A DNA stretch of 64,000 bases from Pseudocolwellia agarivorans (GTDB taxonomy: Bacteria; Pseudomonadota; Gammaproteobacteria; Enterobacterales; Alteromonadaceae): contig NZ_MUZU01000009.1 of the NCBI RefSeq assembly GCF_002000085.1, forward strand, positions 124,001-188,000, given 5' to 3'. The stretch's first letter is position 1. Each line of letters starts with the position of its first letter. This document shows, in pieces, positions 7,770 through 17,087 of the stretch. The notes under the pieces are model-generated. The model was not told where the DNA came from. It did not search any database and saw only the letters and a program-made list of their open reading frames with translations. The translations under genes were made by a program, and so were the position numbers.

Positions 7770-9134
7770 CTAACTATCTGACTGTGGCAACGCTAAGGCA
7801 TTTTTCAGGAAGTCGCCTGTTGCATTAAATTGTGCAACGGTTGAATCGAGAAAAGAAAACCGCTTACGTAAAGTATCTTCATAATTACGAAGCCTGGTCT
7901 CTAATGCCGTATATTCATCTTTAATTACAGTTAAATTAGCGTTTAACGTTGATTGTCTTTTAGTTAATGTACCATCACCGCCATTATAATTGTCAATTAA
8001 GTCTGTCAATTGACTGACGATACCATCTGTACTAGCAAAAAGCTCGCCAACCCCATTAATATCATTTGAAATAGCGTCTGATAACTTTTCAGATCCGCTT
8101 TTTAATGACCCTGTAGCAGTCGTTGATATTTCTAATCGACCATCTTTATTAAGTGACACGCCTATGTCATTTAGTGATTGAATAGAACTACCCGCTAAAC
8201 TTGATACTGAGTTAATAACAATATCAGATAGTTGCCCCTTCATAGAACGTAAATCAGCATCGAAGGCTAAGCGGCCTTGTACTGGAGCACCTAACCCTAT
8301 CATATTATCAACTAAGGCATTATAACCTGCAACAAAGTCAGTAATTAATGTATTGGCAACACTAGTATCTTGAGTAATATCTAACTTTGAAGTAACCCCA
8401 GGATCACTCACTTTAGTTGCTACGATAGTCACATCTTCAATATTATTTTTAAATTCATTAGTTGAATTTGTAACTACGTTACCATCAATTTCAATAATAG
8501 CATTATCAGCGGTAACGATTTCGCTTGCCGTTGTAGATAAGCCTGAAAGTGCTGCATCACCAGAAGTAACCGTTAACGCGTTATCTGTTCCCGTGTTTGC
8601 TGCACTATAAGTTAGGAATGTACCATTATCGCTATTAACAAGAGTTACGTTGACACCAAAATTACCTGTTCCTTGATTAATTTTATCACGAATGGTGGAT
8701 AAATCGTCAGCTGCATCTATGGTAACATCGAAAGTATCACCATTAGCAGAATTAAAGGTTAACGTACCTGCACCAACAGTTGTAGATGAGTCAGCAAAAT
8801 TAGTTGTTTGAATTTTTGTGGACTTTGCCAGTTGTATTACTTCAACATCAAAAGAACCTGATGTAGCAAAGCCATTAGTTATAGCGGAAAAGCTATCACC
8901 TGATGCCGTAACAGTTTGTTGATTAAAATTATCAACATCTTTTAATTTATTGGCAGCAGATTGAAAGGTAGATAAAGCCGACTTGAGACTACCGAGCCCT
9001 GATAGCTCAGTTTTATACCTATCTTCTTTTTCTTGTAATCGTATTTCTTGAGGGACAGATTCTGCGGTTACGAAAGCCTCAATAATTGATTCAAGATCTA
9101 AGCCTGAACCTATTCCTGCTTGTGTAATATTCAT
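7770..9134 (-). CDS. fliD: Flagellar filament cap protein FliD (HAP2)
   Basis: Forms the cap at the filament tip that folds incoming flagellin. The N-terminus ITQAGIGSGLDLESIIEAFV is the FliD signature, with a FliD_N domain to about residue 100 and FliD_C from about 220 to the end, including AGYNALVDNM and the terminal coiled-coil region (YTALETRLRNYEDTLRKRFSFLDS). It is 454 residues, usual length. It lies 42 bp after flaG on the same strand. The middle (about 100-220) is rich in Thr, Asn and Asp, as expected for an exposed variable domain. Confidence 0.95.
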   Translation of the reverse strand: MNITQAGIGSGLDLESIIEAFVTAESVPQEIRLQEKEDRYKTELSGLGSLKSALSTFQSAANKLKDVDNFNQQTVTASGDSFSAITNGFATSGSFDVEVIQLAKSTKIQTTNFADSSTTVGAGTLTFNSANGDTFDVTIDAADDLSTIRDKINQGTGNFGVNVTLVNSDNGTFLTYSAANTGTDNALTVTSGDAALSGLSTTASEIVTADNAIIEIDGNVVTNSTNEFKNNIEDVTIVATKVSDPGVTSKLDITQDTSVANTLITDFVAGYNALVDNMIGLGAPVQGRLAFDADLRSMKGQLSDIVINSVSSLAGSSIQSLNDIGVSLNKDGRLEISTTATGSLKSGSEKLSDAISNDINGVGELFASTDGIVSQLTDLIDNYNGGDGTLTKRQSTLNANLTVIKDEYTALETRLRNYEDTLRKRFSFLDSTVAQFNATGDFLKNALALPQSDS

Positions 9135-9176
9135 TATGCTGTCTCCTATATATTAAACACCCATCATCTAAATGTT

Positions 9177-9653
9177 TTAAATACTCTCATCAAGAAGTAT
9201 ACCAGTTTTTTTACTTACATCTTCTCTAAGCTCTACAATTTTTTGAGCAATAGAAAGAATTTCTTCCGATGGAAATTGTTTTATGAGTTCGTTATTTTCT
9301 GAATCGAAAATTTTAATCACTGTTTTTTCAGAACCATCATCTTGAGTAAAATTAACTGTTCTAATAGGCATATTAATAAACTCAGAAATAGTTTTCATTG
9401 CATCAGAAACCATGTTGGCTTCATCAGCTAAGCTTTCACTCGACTTATCTTCAAGTGATTGTTCTTCTGATTCTTTTACTCTTTGTAATTCAGCAACTTT
9501 ATTCAGTTTAATTATCGTTTCTTGTGCCGCTGGATCTTCAAATGCCTTCTCTTTTTCAATCGCTAAATCAGGGGGGGACTTAGTATTTTTATTCAATTGA
9601 TTAAGATCATCTGCCATATTTATAGGGTTGCTGTTAGCAATATTAATAGACAT
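9177..9653 (-). CDS. flaG: FlaG family flagellar protein
   Basis: Small protein linked to filament length control in polar flagellates. It is 158 residues. The C-terminal half holds the conserved FlaG pattern: VNFTQDDGSEKTVIKIFDSE followed by NELIKQFPSEEILSIAQKI (I-R-Q-I-P-x-E-E-x-L-x-L). The N-terminal part is low in complexity, with many Asn, Glu and Ser. The longest frame begins at a TTG, but the ATG at 9653 follows GGAGGT with correct spacing and is chosen. It stands between flagellin 1 and fliD, the common order in Alteromonadales and Vibrionales. Confidence 0.85.
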   Translation of the reverse strand: MSINIANSNPINMADDLNQLNKNTKSPPDLAIEKEKAFEDPAAQETIIKLNKVAELQRVKESEEQSLEDKSSESLADEANMVSDAMKTISEFINMPIRTVNFTQDDGSEKTVIKIFDSENNELIKQFPSEEILSIAQKIVELREDVSKKTGILLDESI

Positions 9654-9685
9654 GGGCACCTCCAATTTCAAGTTTTATAAACGAA

Positions 9686-9711
9686 AATGACACTCAGGTA
9701 GGAGTGTCATT
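9686..9711 (-). terminator. Hairpin after flagellin 1
   Basis: Perfect 10-bp stem AATGACACTC / GAGTGTCATT with a 6-base loop, followed on the minus strand by a short T run. It would end or attenuate the flagellin 1 transcript before flaG. Confidence 0.65.
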
Positions 9712-9738
9712 ATACTGTTGCTGTTTTCCAAGTAAATT

Positions 9739-10560
9739 CTACAACAATGACAATGCTATTTGCGGCTGTTGATTAGCCTGCGCTAACATTGAACTTGACG
9801 CTTGTTGTAACACTGAACTCTTCGCTAATGCTGCACTTTCTGCTGCGTAATCAGTATCTAATACACGTGAGCGTGATGCTGATAAGTTTTGCGCTGTATT
9901 ATCGTTACTACGAATAACAGAAGAAAAACGATTTTGTTTTGCACCTAAATCAGCTCGAACAGTATTCACTTTTACTAAAGCATTATCAACTAATCCGATT
10001 GCAGACGTAGCACCAACATCTGTAGCAATAGTTGCTGCACCTGTTGATAAAATAGTTGCTGCATCAAAGTTTTGACCAATTGATACTGTAATAGTTTGCC
10101 CACCGTCAGCACCAATCTGAAAATCTTTACCAGTGAAAGTGCCATTTAATAGATTCTCACCAGCAAATGAAGTTTGATCTGATATACGTGTAAGCTCTAA
10201 TTCTAATTCGCCAAACTCAGCATCAAGTGCAGTTCTATCTGCTGTACTATTTGAACCGTTAGCTGATTGTACTGCTAATGTACGCATACGTTGTAATGTA
10301 TTTGTATACTCATCTAACGCGCCTTCAGCGGTTTGCGCTAGAGATATGCCATCGTTAGCGTTACGTGAGGCTTGATTTAAGCCATTAATCTGTGCTGTTA
10401 AACGACTTGATATCTGTAAACCTGCCGCATCATCTTTCGCACTGTTGATACGTTTACCTGAAGATAAGCGTTCAAAGTTATCAGCTAAACTATTAGTTGA
10501 GTTTTGAAGTTGACGCTGTGAGTTCAATGATTGAACATTACTATTAACTACTAAAGCCAT
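9739..10560 (-). CDS. Flagellin 1
   Basis: Filament subunit of 273 residues, last transcribed of four tandem flagellins. It has only the conserved terminal D0/D1 regions with a short middle: residues 1-115 ([20 protein letters not shown]..., [20 protein letters not shown]) and 205-273 ([20 protein letters not shown]...QPQIALSLL) are almost identical to flagellins 2 and 3. About residues 115-205 differ. The C-terminal tail is the FliS-binding site. It has its own sigma-28 promoter and a following hairpin, so it can be expressed alone. Ser and Thr in the variable part are candidate O-glycosylation sites for the nonulosonate made by the leg genes; that is inference. Confidence 0.96.
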   Translation of the reverse strand: MALVVNSNVQSLNSQRQLQNSTNSLADNFERLSSGKRINSAKDDAAGLQISSRLTAQINGLNQASRNANDGISLAQTAEGALDEYTNTLQRMRTLAVQSANGSNSTADRTALDAEFGELELELTRISDQTSFAGENLLNGTFTGKDFQIGADGGQTITVSIGQNFDAATILSTGAATIATDVGATSAIGLVDNALVKVNTVRADLGAKQNRFSSVIRSNDNTAQNLSASRSRVLDTDYAAESAALAKSSVLQQASSSMLAQANQQPQIALSLL

Positions 10561-10641
10561 ATTATTCGCCTCCGGACTACTAAAGCCCTAATTAAATTTA
10601 TTTGAAGTGTAATATTCTAGATTTCACTTCTTATATTCATG

Positions 10642-10668
10642 TTATCGACAAGAAATAAATAAACTTTA
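10642..10668 (-). promoter_or_regulatory. Sigma-28 (FliA) promoter of flagellin 1
   Basis: On the minus strand: TAAAGTTT, 11 bases, GTCGATAA. This matches the enterobacterial FliA consensus TAAAGTTT-N11-GCCGATAA at 15 of 16 positions, about 82 bp upstream of the ATG. Confidence 0.88.
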
Positions 10669-10703
10669 GTAAATATCATCAATAACACACATAAATATTA
10701 TTC

Positions 10704-10733
10704 GAAACTCATTAATTATATGTAATGAGTTTC
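10704..10733 (-). terminator. Hairpin after flagellin 2
   Basis: Perfect 10-bp inverted repeat GAAACTCATT / AATGAGTTTC around a 10-base loop, 14 bp past the flagellin 2 stop codon. There is no strong T run, so the role as a terminator is inferred from position. Confidence 0.5.
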
Positions 10734-10746
10734 TTGGTAGTAACGA

Positions 10747-11568
10747 TTACAACAATGATAATGCGATTTGCGGCTGCTGATTAGCCTGCGCTAACATTGA
10801 GCTTGATGCTTGTTGTAATACAGAACTCTTCGCTAATGCAGCACTTTCTGCGGCATAATCAGTATCTAATACTCGAGAACGTGACGCTGATAAGTTTTGT
10901 GCCGTATTGTCATTACTACGAATAACTGAAGCAAAACGGTTTTGCTTAGCACCTAAATCTGCACGTACGGTGTTAACTCTTACTAAAGCATCATCTATAT
11001 TCCCAATTGCTGTTGATGCACCTGTCGCTGAAGAAATAGTTGCTGTAGCATCCTGTAGTATAGAGGCGGCAGTAAAGTTCTGTGAAATAGAAATCGTAAT
11101 CGTTTGACCACCATCAGCACCAATTTGGAATGCTTTACTGGTAAACGATGAATCTAATAAATTCTCACCAGCAAAAGATGTTTGTGATGAAATACGTGTA
11201 AGTTCAAGCTCTAATTCACTAAATTCAGAATCTAGTGCTGTTCTATCTGCATTACTGTTTGAACCGTTAGCTGATTGTACCGACAATGTACGCATACGTT
11301 GCAGCGTATTAGTATATTCATCTAACGCTCCTTCAGCGGTTTGCGCTAATGAAATACCATCGTTAGCATTACGTGATGCTTGATTTAAACCATTAATCTG
11401 CGCAGTTAAACGACTTGATATTTGTAATCCTGCTGCATCATCTTTTGCGCTATTAATACGTTTACCTGAAGATAAACGTTCAAAATTATCAGCCAAACTA
11501 TTGGTTGAGTTTTGCAGCTGACGCTGTGAGTTTAATGACTGAACGTTACTATTAACTACTAATGCCAT
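10747..11568 (-). CDS. Flagellin 2
   Basis: A 273-residue flagellin with the same conserved N- and C-terminal blocks as flagellins 1 and 3 and a distinct middle (about residues 130-205: [16 protein letters not shown], ...ILQDATATISSATGAS). Full length, with the ATG preceded by a clear ribosome site (AGGAG). The near identity of both ends with divergent centres suggests gene conversion among paralogues or selection on the filament core. It has its own sigma-28 promoter. Confidence 0.96.
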   Translation of the reverse strand: MALVVNSNVQSLNSQRQLQNSTNSLADNFERLSSGKRINSAKDDAAGLQISSRLTAQINGLNQASRNANDGISLAQTAEGALDEYTNTLQRMRTLSVQSANGSNSNADRTALDSEFSELELELTRISSQTSFAGENLLDSSFTSKAFQIGADGGQTITISISQNFTAASILQDATATISSATGASTAIGNIDDALVRVNTVRADLGAKQNRFASVIRSNDNTAQNLSASRSRVLDTDYAAESAALAKSSVLQQASSSMLAQANQQPQIALSLL

Positions 11569-11664
11569 GATAATATCTCCTGGGTAAATTACCCTTCAAT
11601 GAATTCGATTAACGAAGCTAGTATTTAATGAATCAGTATTGATACTCGCTGCATCTTAAAAACT

Positions 11665-11691
11665 GTATCGGTTACTTTTTAAATAACTTTA
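11665..11691 (-). promoter_or_regulatory. Sigma-28 promoter of flagellin 2
   Basis: Minus strand: TAAAGTTA, 11 bases, ACCGATAC, about 97 bp upstream of the ATG. It is almost the same as the promoter of flagellin 3, which suggests that promoter and gene were duplicated together. Confidence 0.8.
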
Positions 11692-11766
11692 ATCTTTTTT
11701 AATATTTTCTTTGAAAACTATATTTTTTATTGATTTTTAAAGAAATTTTATTTTTATTAAAATAAA

Positions 11767-11787
11767 AAACCCTCTTAAAGAGGGTTT
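11767..11787 (-). terminator. Rho-independent terminator of flagellin 3
   Basis: Inverted repeat AAACCCTCTT / AAGAGGGTTT followed on the minus strand by TTTTTTATTTT, 26 bp past the flagellin 3 stop. Confidence 0.85.
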
Positions 11788-11812
11788 AAAGGTCATTATA
11801 ATCAATAAGTGG

Positions 11813-12631
11813 CTACAATAATGACAATGCGATTTGAGGTTGCTGATTCGCCTGCGCTAACATTGAACTTGACGCTTGTTGTAACACTGAGCTTTTCGCT
11901 AGTGCAGCACTTTCTGCAGCGTAATCGGTATCTAATACTCGAGAACGTGAAGCCGATAAGTTCTGTGCTGTATTATCATTACTTCTTATAACAGAAGAAA
12001 AACGATTTTGTTTTGCACCTAAATCCGCTCGTACGGTGTTAACTTTTACTAAGGCGGCGTCAACTTGTGCTATTGCCGTTGAAGCTCCAGCAGCAGAAGT
12101 TATGGTTGCAGCACCACTAAGCATTGCTGAAGCATTAAAGTCTTGCCCAACAGATACTGTAATTTTTTGTCCGCCATCTGCACCTATCTGAAAATCTTTA
12201 CCAGTGAAAGTACCATCTAATAGATTCTCACCAGCAAAAGAAGTTTGATCTGATATACGTGTCAGTTCTAACTCTAATTCGCTAAACTCGGCATCCAGTG
12301 CTTTCCTATCGGCTACACTATTTGAACCATTGGCAGACTGTACAGATAAAGTACGCATACGTTGTAATGTATTCGTATACTCATCTAAAGCACCTTCAGC
12401 AGTTTGCGCTAAAGATATACCATCGTTGGCGTTACGTGATGCTTGATTTAAACCATTAATTTGTGCCGTTAAACGACTTGATATTTGTAAACCTGCCGCA
12501 TCATCTTTCGCACTGTTAATACGTTTACCTGAAGATAAACGCTCAAAATTATCAGCTAAACTATTGGTTGAATTCAAAAGTTGACGCTGTGAATTCAAAG
12601 ATTGAACATTACTATTAACAACTAATGCCAT
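11813..12631 (-). CDS. Flagellin 3
   Basis: A 272-residue flagellin, closest to flagellins 1 and 2 in its conserved ends; the divergent centre includes [16 protein letters not shown] and [16 protein letters not shown]. It has its own sigma-28 promoter and a strong terminator, so the transcript is probably monocistronic. The 5' leader resembles that of flagellin 2 for about 100 bp upstream of the ATG. Confidence 0.96.
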   Translation of the reverse strand: MALVVNSNVQSLNSQRQLLNSTNSLADNFERLSSGKRINSAKDDAAGLQISSRLTAQINGLNQASRNANDGISLAQTAEGALDEYTNTLQRMRTLSVQSANGSNSVADRKALDAEFSELELELTRISDQTSFAGENLLDGTFTGKDFQIGADGGQKITVSVGQDFNASAMLSGAATITSAAGASTAIAQVDAALVKVNTVRADLGAKQNRFSSVIRSNDNTAQNLSASRSRVLDTDYAAESAALAKSSVLQQASSSMLAQANQQPQIALSLL

Positions 12632-12726
12632 GATAATATCTCCTAAGTAACATATTCGTAAAATTATTTGATTTATGAAGTAAGTATCAGTAGTTAATCA
12701 TTGACACTTAATGCTTCTTAAAACCT

Positions 12727-12753
12727 GTATCGGTTACTTTTAAAATAACTTTA
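12727..12753 (-). promoter_or_regulatory. Sigma-28 promoter of flagellin 3
   Basis: Minus strand: TAAAGTTA, 11 bases, ACCGATAC, with both boxes identical to those of flagellin 2. Confidence 0.8.
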
Positions 12754-12828
12754 AACTTTTTTAGCTTTTATTTTTAAAATCTAAAACAAGAACGTTAACT
12801 ATTGATTTTAAAATATTTTAGTTAAAAA

Positions 12829-12852
12829 AAAGCCCTCATAAATGAGGGCTTT
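12829..12852 (-). terminator. Rho-independent terminator of flagellin 4
   Basis: Perfect stem AAAGCCCTCAT / ATGAGGGCTTT with a 2-base loop; on the minus strand it is followed by TTTTTAACT. Confidence 0.85.
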
Positions 12853-12875
12853 AAGCATAAAAAATATGTTTTTCT

Positions 12876-13694
12876 TTATTGCAGTAGAGACAAAGCTATT
12901 TGTGGTTGTTGGTTCGCCTGAGCTAACATAGAACTCGCCGCTTGTTGCAATACCGTACTCTTAGCTAATGAAGCACTCTCTGCAGCATAATCCGTATCCA
13001 TTACACGAGAACGAGATGCTGATAAGTTTTGCGCTGTATTATCGTTACTTCGAATAACAGAACTAAAACGGTTTTGTTTAGCACCAAGCTCTGCACGCAC
13101 ACTGTTTACCGTTTGTAACGCAGTATCAATTTTACCAATCGCTGTAGAAGCTTGAGCTGCAGATGATATTGTTGGTGTACTTAAAATAACAGATGCTGCA
13201 AAATCTTGCGATATAGATAAACGTATAGTTTGTCCACCATTAGCACCAATTTGAAAATCTTTACCAGTGTAAGTACCGTCGAGTAGATTTTCACCACCAA
13301 AACTCGCTTGATCTGAAATACGCGTAATTTCTGTTGCTAATTCTTGGAACTCAGCGTCCAATGCTGTTCTATCTGCATTGGTATTTGAACCGTTAGCTGA
13401 TTGAATAGACAAAGTACGCATTCGCTGTAAAGCATTAGTAAATTCATCTAATGCCCCCTCAGCTGTTTGAGCTAAAGAAATACCATCATTTGCGTTTCGA
13501 GTGGCTTGATTTAAACCATTTATTTGTGCGGTTAAACGAGCTGAAATTTGTAAACCTGCCGCATCATCTTTTGCACTATTGATTCGTTTACCTGAAGATA
13601 AACGCTCAAAGTTAGTTGATAATTCGTTTGTTGCAGTACCTAAACTTCGTTGCGAGTTTAAAGACGCGATATTACTATTTACGACTAATGCCAT
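12876..13694 (-). CDS. Flagellin 4 (most divergent paralogue)
   Basis: A 272-residue flagellin, first transcribed of the four. It keeps the core motifs ([30 protein letters not shown]) but differs at many conserved positions: [21 protein letters not shown] at the start, [20 protein letters not shown], and [27 protein letters not shown] at the end. The longest frame begins three codons earlier, but that ATG directly abuts the AGGAG ribosome site; the ATG at 13694 has a 9-bp spacing and gives the same MALVVNSN start as the others. No sigma-28 promoter is visible upstream, unlike the other three, so it is probably regulated differently. Confidence 0.95.
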   Translation of the reverse strand: MALVVNSNIASLNSQRSLGTATNELSTNFERLSSGKRINSAKDDAAGLQISARLTAQINGLNQATRNANDGISLAQTAEGALDEFTNALQRMRTLSIQSANGSNTNADRTALDAEFQELATEITRISDQASFGGENLLDGTYTGKDFQIGANGGQTIRLSISQDFAASVILSTPTISSAAQASTAIGKIDTALQTVNSVRAELGAKQNRFSSVIRSNDNTAQNLSASRSRVMDTDYAAESASLAKSTVLQQAASSMLAQANQQPQIALSLLQ

Positions 13695-13717
13695 TGCTAT
13701 CATCTCCTAAGTAGGTG

Positions 13718-13757
13718 GTGGTTCTATTTGCTGATAACAACATTTACTTGGAACCAC
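13718..13757 (-). promoter_or_regulatory. Inverted repeat in the flagellin 4 leader
   Basis: GTGGTTC at 13718-13724 and GAACCAC at 13751-13757 form a 7-bp perfect inverted repeat with a 26-base spacer, upstream of the ribosome site. It could be a leader structure, a regulator site or the flgL terminator. Confidence 0.35.
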
Positions 13758-13788
13758 TATAATATAAATTTTGACGCTAACTGTTTAA

Positions 13789-13804
13789 TACACTTTTAAT
13801 GCCA
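13789..13804 (-). promoter_or_regulatory. Possible sigma-54 promoter of flagellin 4 (good -24, poor -12)
   Basis: Minus strand TGGCAT-N5-GTGTA just after flgL. The -24 box fits the TGGCAC consensus, but the -12 has GTGTA in place of TTGCA, so this is weak. Listed because the gene lacks the sigma-28 site of its paralogues. Confidence 0.3.
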
Positions 13805-13817
13805 ACGTTTTAAAAAA

Positions 13818-15023
13818 TTAAATATAATTAAATAAATTTAGATTTTTAACTTGTACAAACGTTTGCTGTGCAGCTTGTAAAGCAACTTTTGATTGTTCAA
13901 AGTTTGCTATTGCTTTAGCAAAGTCTAAATCTTCAATATTGGACTGACTTTTTGATATAGTTAACTCTTTATCTTTATGATTTTCACTTTGCGTTTCAAT
14001 AAGTTGAACTCTAATCCCCGCATCAGTCTGACGTGTAGTCATATGATTAAGGCTACGATCTAATTGAGTTAAAATTTCGTTATAATCAACCTGATGTTGG
14101 GTAACATTAGCTGTGCCAGTTCCTACATTCATCCAATCAACAGCAGATTTTATTGTGTCAAAAATACTAATATTCTGAGTCGCTTCTAAAACAAGTTCGT
14201 CACCGGGCAAAGGATTGCCGTCTAACTGCACTTCAACTCCATTAAAGGCAACAATTTGCCCTGGTGTATATGGCGCAGTTGGATACACAACATTAGTATT
14301 GGCGTCAGTAACCGTTAAATCAGATGGCGCAGTAAAAACAAAACGATAACCTGGTGGATGAGCTACAGAATCATAAACAGCAGAGTCGTTAATTAATGCA
14401 CTGTTCACTGAAACCCCAGAAGTATTTGCGATATAATTAGGTTTAAAGTCACCAATCGCATTAGCAACTTTTTCAAATGCTTCATCACCGGGTTGATTGG
14501 TATCAACCATTACATTTTTTGCAATTTGAAGTTGTCTAACACCATTATCCCCTAGATAATTAACTGAATTATCGGGTTGTAGTGCAAAGGGTTGCTTGTC
14601 TATTTGATAACCGGCAAAAATATAACCACCCGTTTCGTCTTTTGTATTGGCTATATCTAACATTTGAGACTGGCTATTACTTGCTAGCTCAGCTAAAGAT
14701 TTTAAGTCATCATCATCTAACGTACCGTTGTTCGCTTGAATAAAAATACGTTTTAATTCTTGCATTAGGGTTTGAGCATTATCAAACGAAGTGTCTTGTA
14801 AACTATTTCTGTTTTTAGCTTGAGTTATATTGCGCTGATATTTTTCAATATTCATCAGCTCATCTTTATAACCAGCCAAAGTACCGAACGCTACAGCATC
14901 ATCTTTCGCTGTAATAATACGTTTACCCGTTGATAAATAATCTGATTGTTGGTTAACTTGAGATTGTAAGCCACCAATTTTTTGGCTATTTTGAAGATAA
15001 AATTGGGCAGTTGAAACTCTCAT
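13818..15023 (-). CDS. flgL: Flagellar hook-filament junction protein FlgL (HAP3)
   Basis: Joins the hook-associated FlgK ring to the filament. It is 401 residues. The start RVSTAQFYLQNSQKIGGLQSQVNQQSDYLSTGKRIITAKDD is the flagellin-like FlgL N-terminus, and the C-terminus (IEDLDFAKAIANFEQSKVALQAAQQTFVQVKNLNLFNYI) is the paired D0 helix. It begins 9 bp after flgK ends, so the two are co-transcribed. Confidence 0.94.
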   Translation of the reverse strand: MRVSTAQFYLQNSQKIGGLQSQVNQQSDYLSTGKRIITAKDDAVAFGTLAGYKDELMNIEKYQRNITQAKNRNSLQDTSFDNAQTLMQELKRIFIQANNGTLDDDDLKSLAELASNSQSQMLDIANTKDETGGYIFAGYQIDKQPFALQPDNSVNYLGDNGVRQLQIAKNVMVDTNQPGDEAFEKVANAIGDFKPNYIANTSGVSVNSALINDSAVYDSVAHPPGYRFVFTAPSDLTVTDANTNVVYPTAPYTPGQIVAFNGVEVQLDGNPLPGDELVLEATQNISIFDTIKSAVDWMNVGTGTANVTQHQVDYNEILTQLDRSLNHMTTRQTDAGIRVQLIETQSENHKDKELTISKSQSNIEDLDFAKAIANFEQSKVALQAAQQTFVQVKNLNLFNYI

Positions 15024-15032
15024 AATTGACTC

Positions 15033-17030
15033 CTATCTCACAGCCTGAAGCAATGTGTCAAAAATAGTATTTGCAATAGAAATGATTTGAGAAGAAGCTT
15101 GATAAGCTTGCTGAAACTTCAACAAATTAGCGGCTTCTTCATCTAAATTAACACCTGAAGTAGATTGATTACGGTTATACGCTTTAGTAAATAAAGCTTG
15201 CGCAGTAGTCTCTACTAATTCAGCTGATTTGGCTTTTGAACCAACAGTAGAAGTTGATACACCAAGACTCTGACTAAAGGTTTCTTGTTCTCCATTAATG
15301 ATGCCTTTTTCTTGGGTTAACCCCATTAAGGTTGCATTATTACCATTACCGACACCAAATGAGTCAGCAATTGAAAACTCTTCTCGCGCTAAAGCACTTG
15401 AGCCTGTTGGATTACCTTTTATTTCTAATTGAAATACAGCCGTTGCTGGTGACGGAGGTAAATCCACGAGTACACTGCCGCCAGGCGCATAAGAACCTGA
15501 AGCAATATTTGATATTGGAAAAATTGCAGAGTCATATACTCTGTATTCAAGTGCCCCCCCGTTATCATAAACATCAACAGTCAGAGAGGTATTTGTTGTA
15601 CTCGCATATGTTTGCGCAGCTAGAGGATCATGCATTTGAACAATAGAAACAGAACCACCACCGACATTATTATCAGAAGCAGTCACTTCAATTGGTGTAC
15701 TTGCTGAGATTCCAGCACCATCGGTTAATTTCACTTCCATTAATGAAGCGCTATTTTCGGTAGGCCTAATAATAAAAGTATCGCCTGCATTTGGCGTTCC
15801 AGAATCTTCGATAAACTCAAAACCGTATGCTGCAATCGACGCGCTATGTGAAGCGCCAGCAGCACCTAAATTAACGGTTGAATTATCCGTTAAATTTTTC
15901 ATGATGAAATTTACGCCATCATATTTAACTTCAAACTCACTTGTAGGTACTTTAGATACATCAGAAATATTAACGCGTGCCTCTAAATTCCCTGTATTTT
16001 TTGAGGGAGCTAACACACGTGAACGCTCTAAAATGTTACTGTTAATATCAGTAAAAAAATCTAAACCTTCTTGCTCATTTAAATCTAAACCATCGTGTTG
16101 GGCTTCATTTAGTGTTTCAGAAATAACCATTGCAAGACGGTTTATTTCACTTCTGACTTGCGCTAAATGTTGATCTCTAAATTCATATTTTGCGGCAAGA
16201 GAACCACCTACTACAGCACCATTTAAGTTTACTGTACTATTAGAGCCGACAATGGTTAATGTGGTTTTATTAGGATCGGGGTCTCCCGCTTGTACACCTA
16301 CTGATAAAGGCGTTATTCCGGCCACTAAAGTAGCGCCATTACCAATCATTACACTCATAACACCATTATCATCAACAACAGTATTAACACTCGTATATTT
16401 ACTTAGTTCGTTGACTAAACGGTCACGAGTATCTAAAAGATCATTTGGCTGGCCTGTTCTTGGATTTTGGGCATGTAATACCTGCTCATTAATTTTACTT
16501 ATTTCTACGGATATTTGAGAGATATGACTGGCTATTTGCCCTATTTCACCATTAGTTGATTTTTCAATTTGATCAAAATTAGCATTTAGGGATTTAAAAT
16601 CGCTGCTTAATACCTGTGCTTGCGTGATAGCCATACTTCTTAAGCCTAAATCACTTGGGTTATCTGCAATACTATTTATGGTTTGATAAAATTTATCGAG
16701 AGAGGAATTTATTGCACCACCAGAAAAGGTCATAATTTCGTTAAGCTGACTTAAATCAACATGTAAGCCGTCAGCATTACTTAAGCTTGTTTGGCTAAGT
16801 AATTGTTCTTTATAAGAGAACTGATCATATACACGTCTTACATTTTCTATATAAGTACCACCACCAATATAATTACCTCCATTATATAGCCCTGTTGCAG
16901 CATTTTGCTCAGCGCGTTGGCGGTTATACCCCTCAGTATTTACGTTGGCAATATTATTACCCGTAGTAGCAAGTTGCTGCTGAGCAGCTAGTAAACCACT
17001 AACCCCTGTATTGTATAAATTCACAGACAT
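15033..17030 (-). CDS. flgK: Flagellar hook-associated protein FlgK (HAP1)
   Basis: First junction protein between hook and filament. It is 665 residues. The N-terminus SVNLYNTGVSGLLAAQQQLATTGNNIANVNTEGYNRQR holds the rod/hook family signature (N-N-I-A-N-x-x-T-x-G-Y). The C-terminus (VNLDEEAANLLKFQQAYQASSQIISIANTIFDTLL) is the matching Flg_bbr_C helix. The long centre, rich in Ser, Thr and Asn, is typical. flgJ precedes it by 57 bp. Confidence 0.95.
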   Translation of the reverse strand: MSVNLYNTGVSGLLAAQQQLATTGNNIANVNTEGYNRQRAEQNAATGLYNGGNYIGGGTYIENVRRVYDQFSYKEQLLSQTSLSNADGLHVDLSQLNEIMTFSGGAINSSLDKFYQTINSIADNPSDLGLRSMAITQAQVLSSDFKSLNANFDQIEKSTNGEIGQIASHISQISVEISKINEQVLHAQNPRTGQPNDLLDTRDRLVNELSKYTSVNTVVDDNGVMSVMIGNGATLVAGITPLSVGVQAGDPDPNKTTLTIVGSNSTVNLNGAVVGGSLAAKYEFRDQHLAQVRSEINRLAMVISETLNEAQHDGLDLNEQEGLDFFTDINSNILERSRVLAPSKNTGNLEARVNISDVSKVPTSEFEVKYDGVNFIMKNLTDNSTVNLGAAGASHSASIAAYGFEFIEDSGTPNAGDTFIIRPTENSASLMEVKLTDGAGISASTPIEVTASDNNVGGGSVSIVQMHDPLAAQTYASTTNTSLTVDVYDNGGALEYRVYDSAIFPISNIASGSYAPGGSVLVDLPPSPATAVFQLEIKGNPTGSSALAREEFSIADSFGVGNGNNATLMGLTQEKGIINGEQETFSQSLGVSTSTVGSKAKSAELVETTAQALFTKAYNRNQSTSGVNLDEEAANLLKFQQAYQASSQIISIANTIFDTLLQAVR

Positions 17031-17087
17031 GATTGCCTCACAACGATTGCATTAACGATAATAAATAGAAGAAGTAATTAAGGTGAA

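Noticed and set aside
9120-9302. 60-codon plus-strand frame over fliD/flaG
   Set aside because: Shadow of two clear genes on the other strand, with no start signal.
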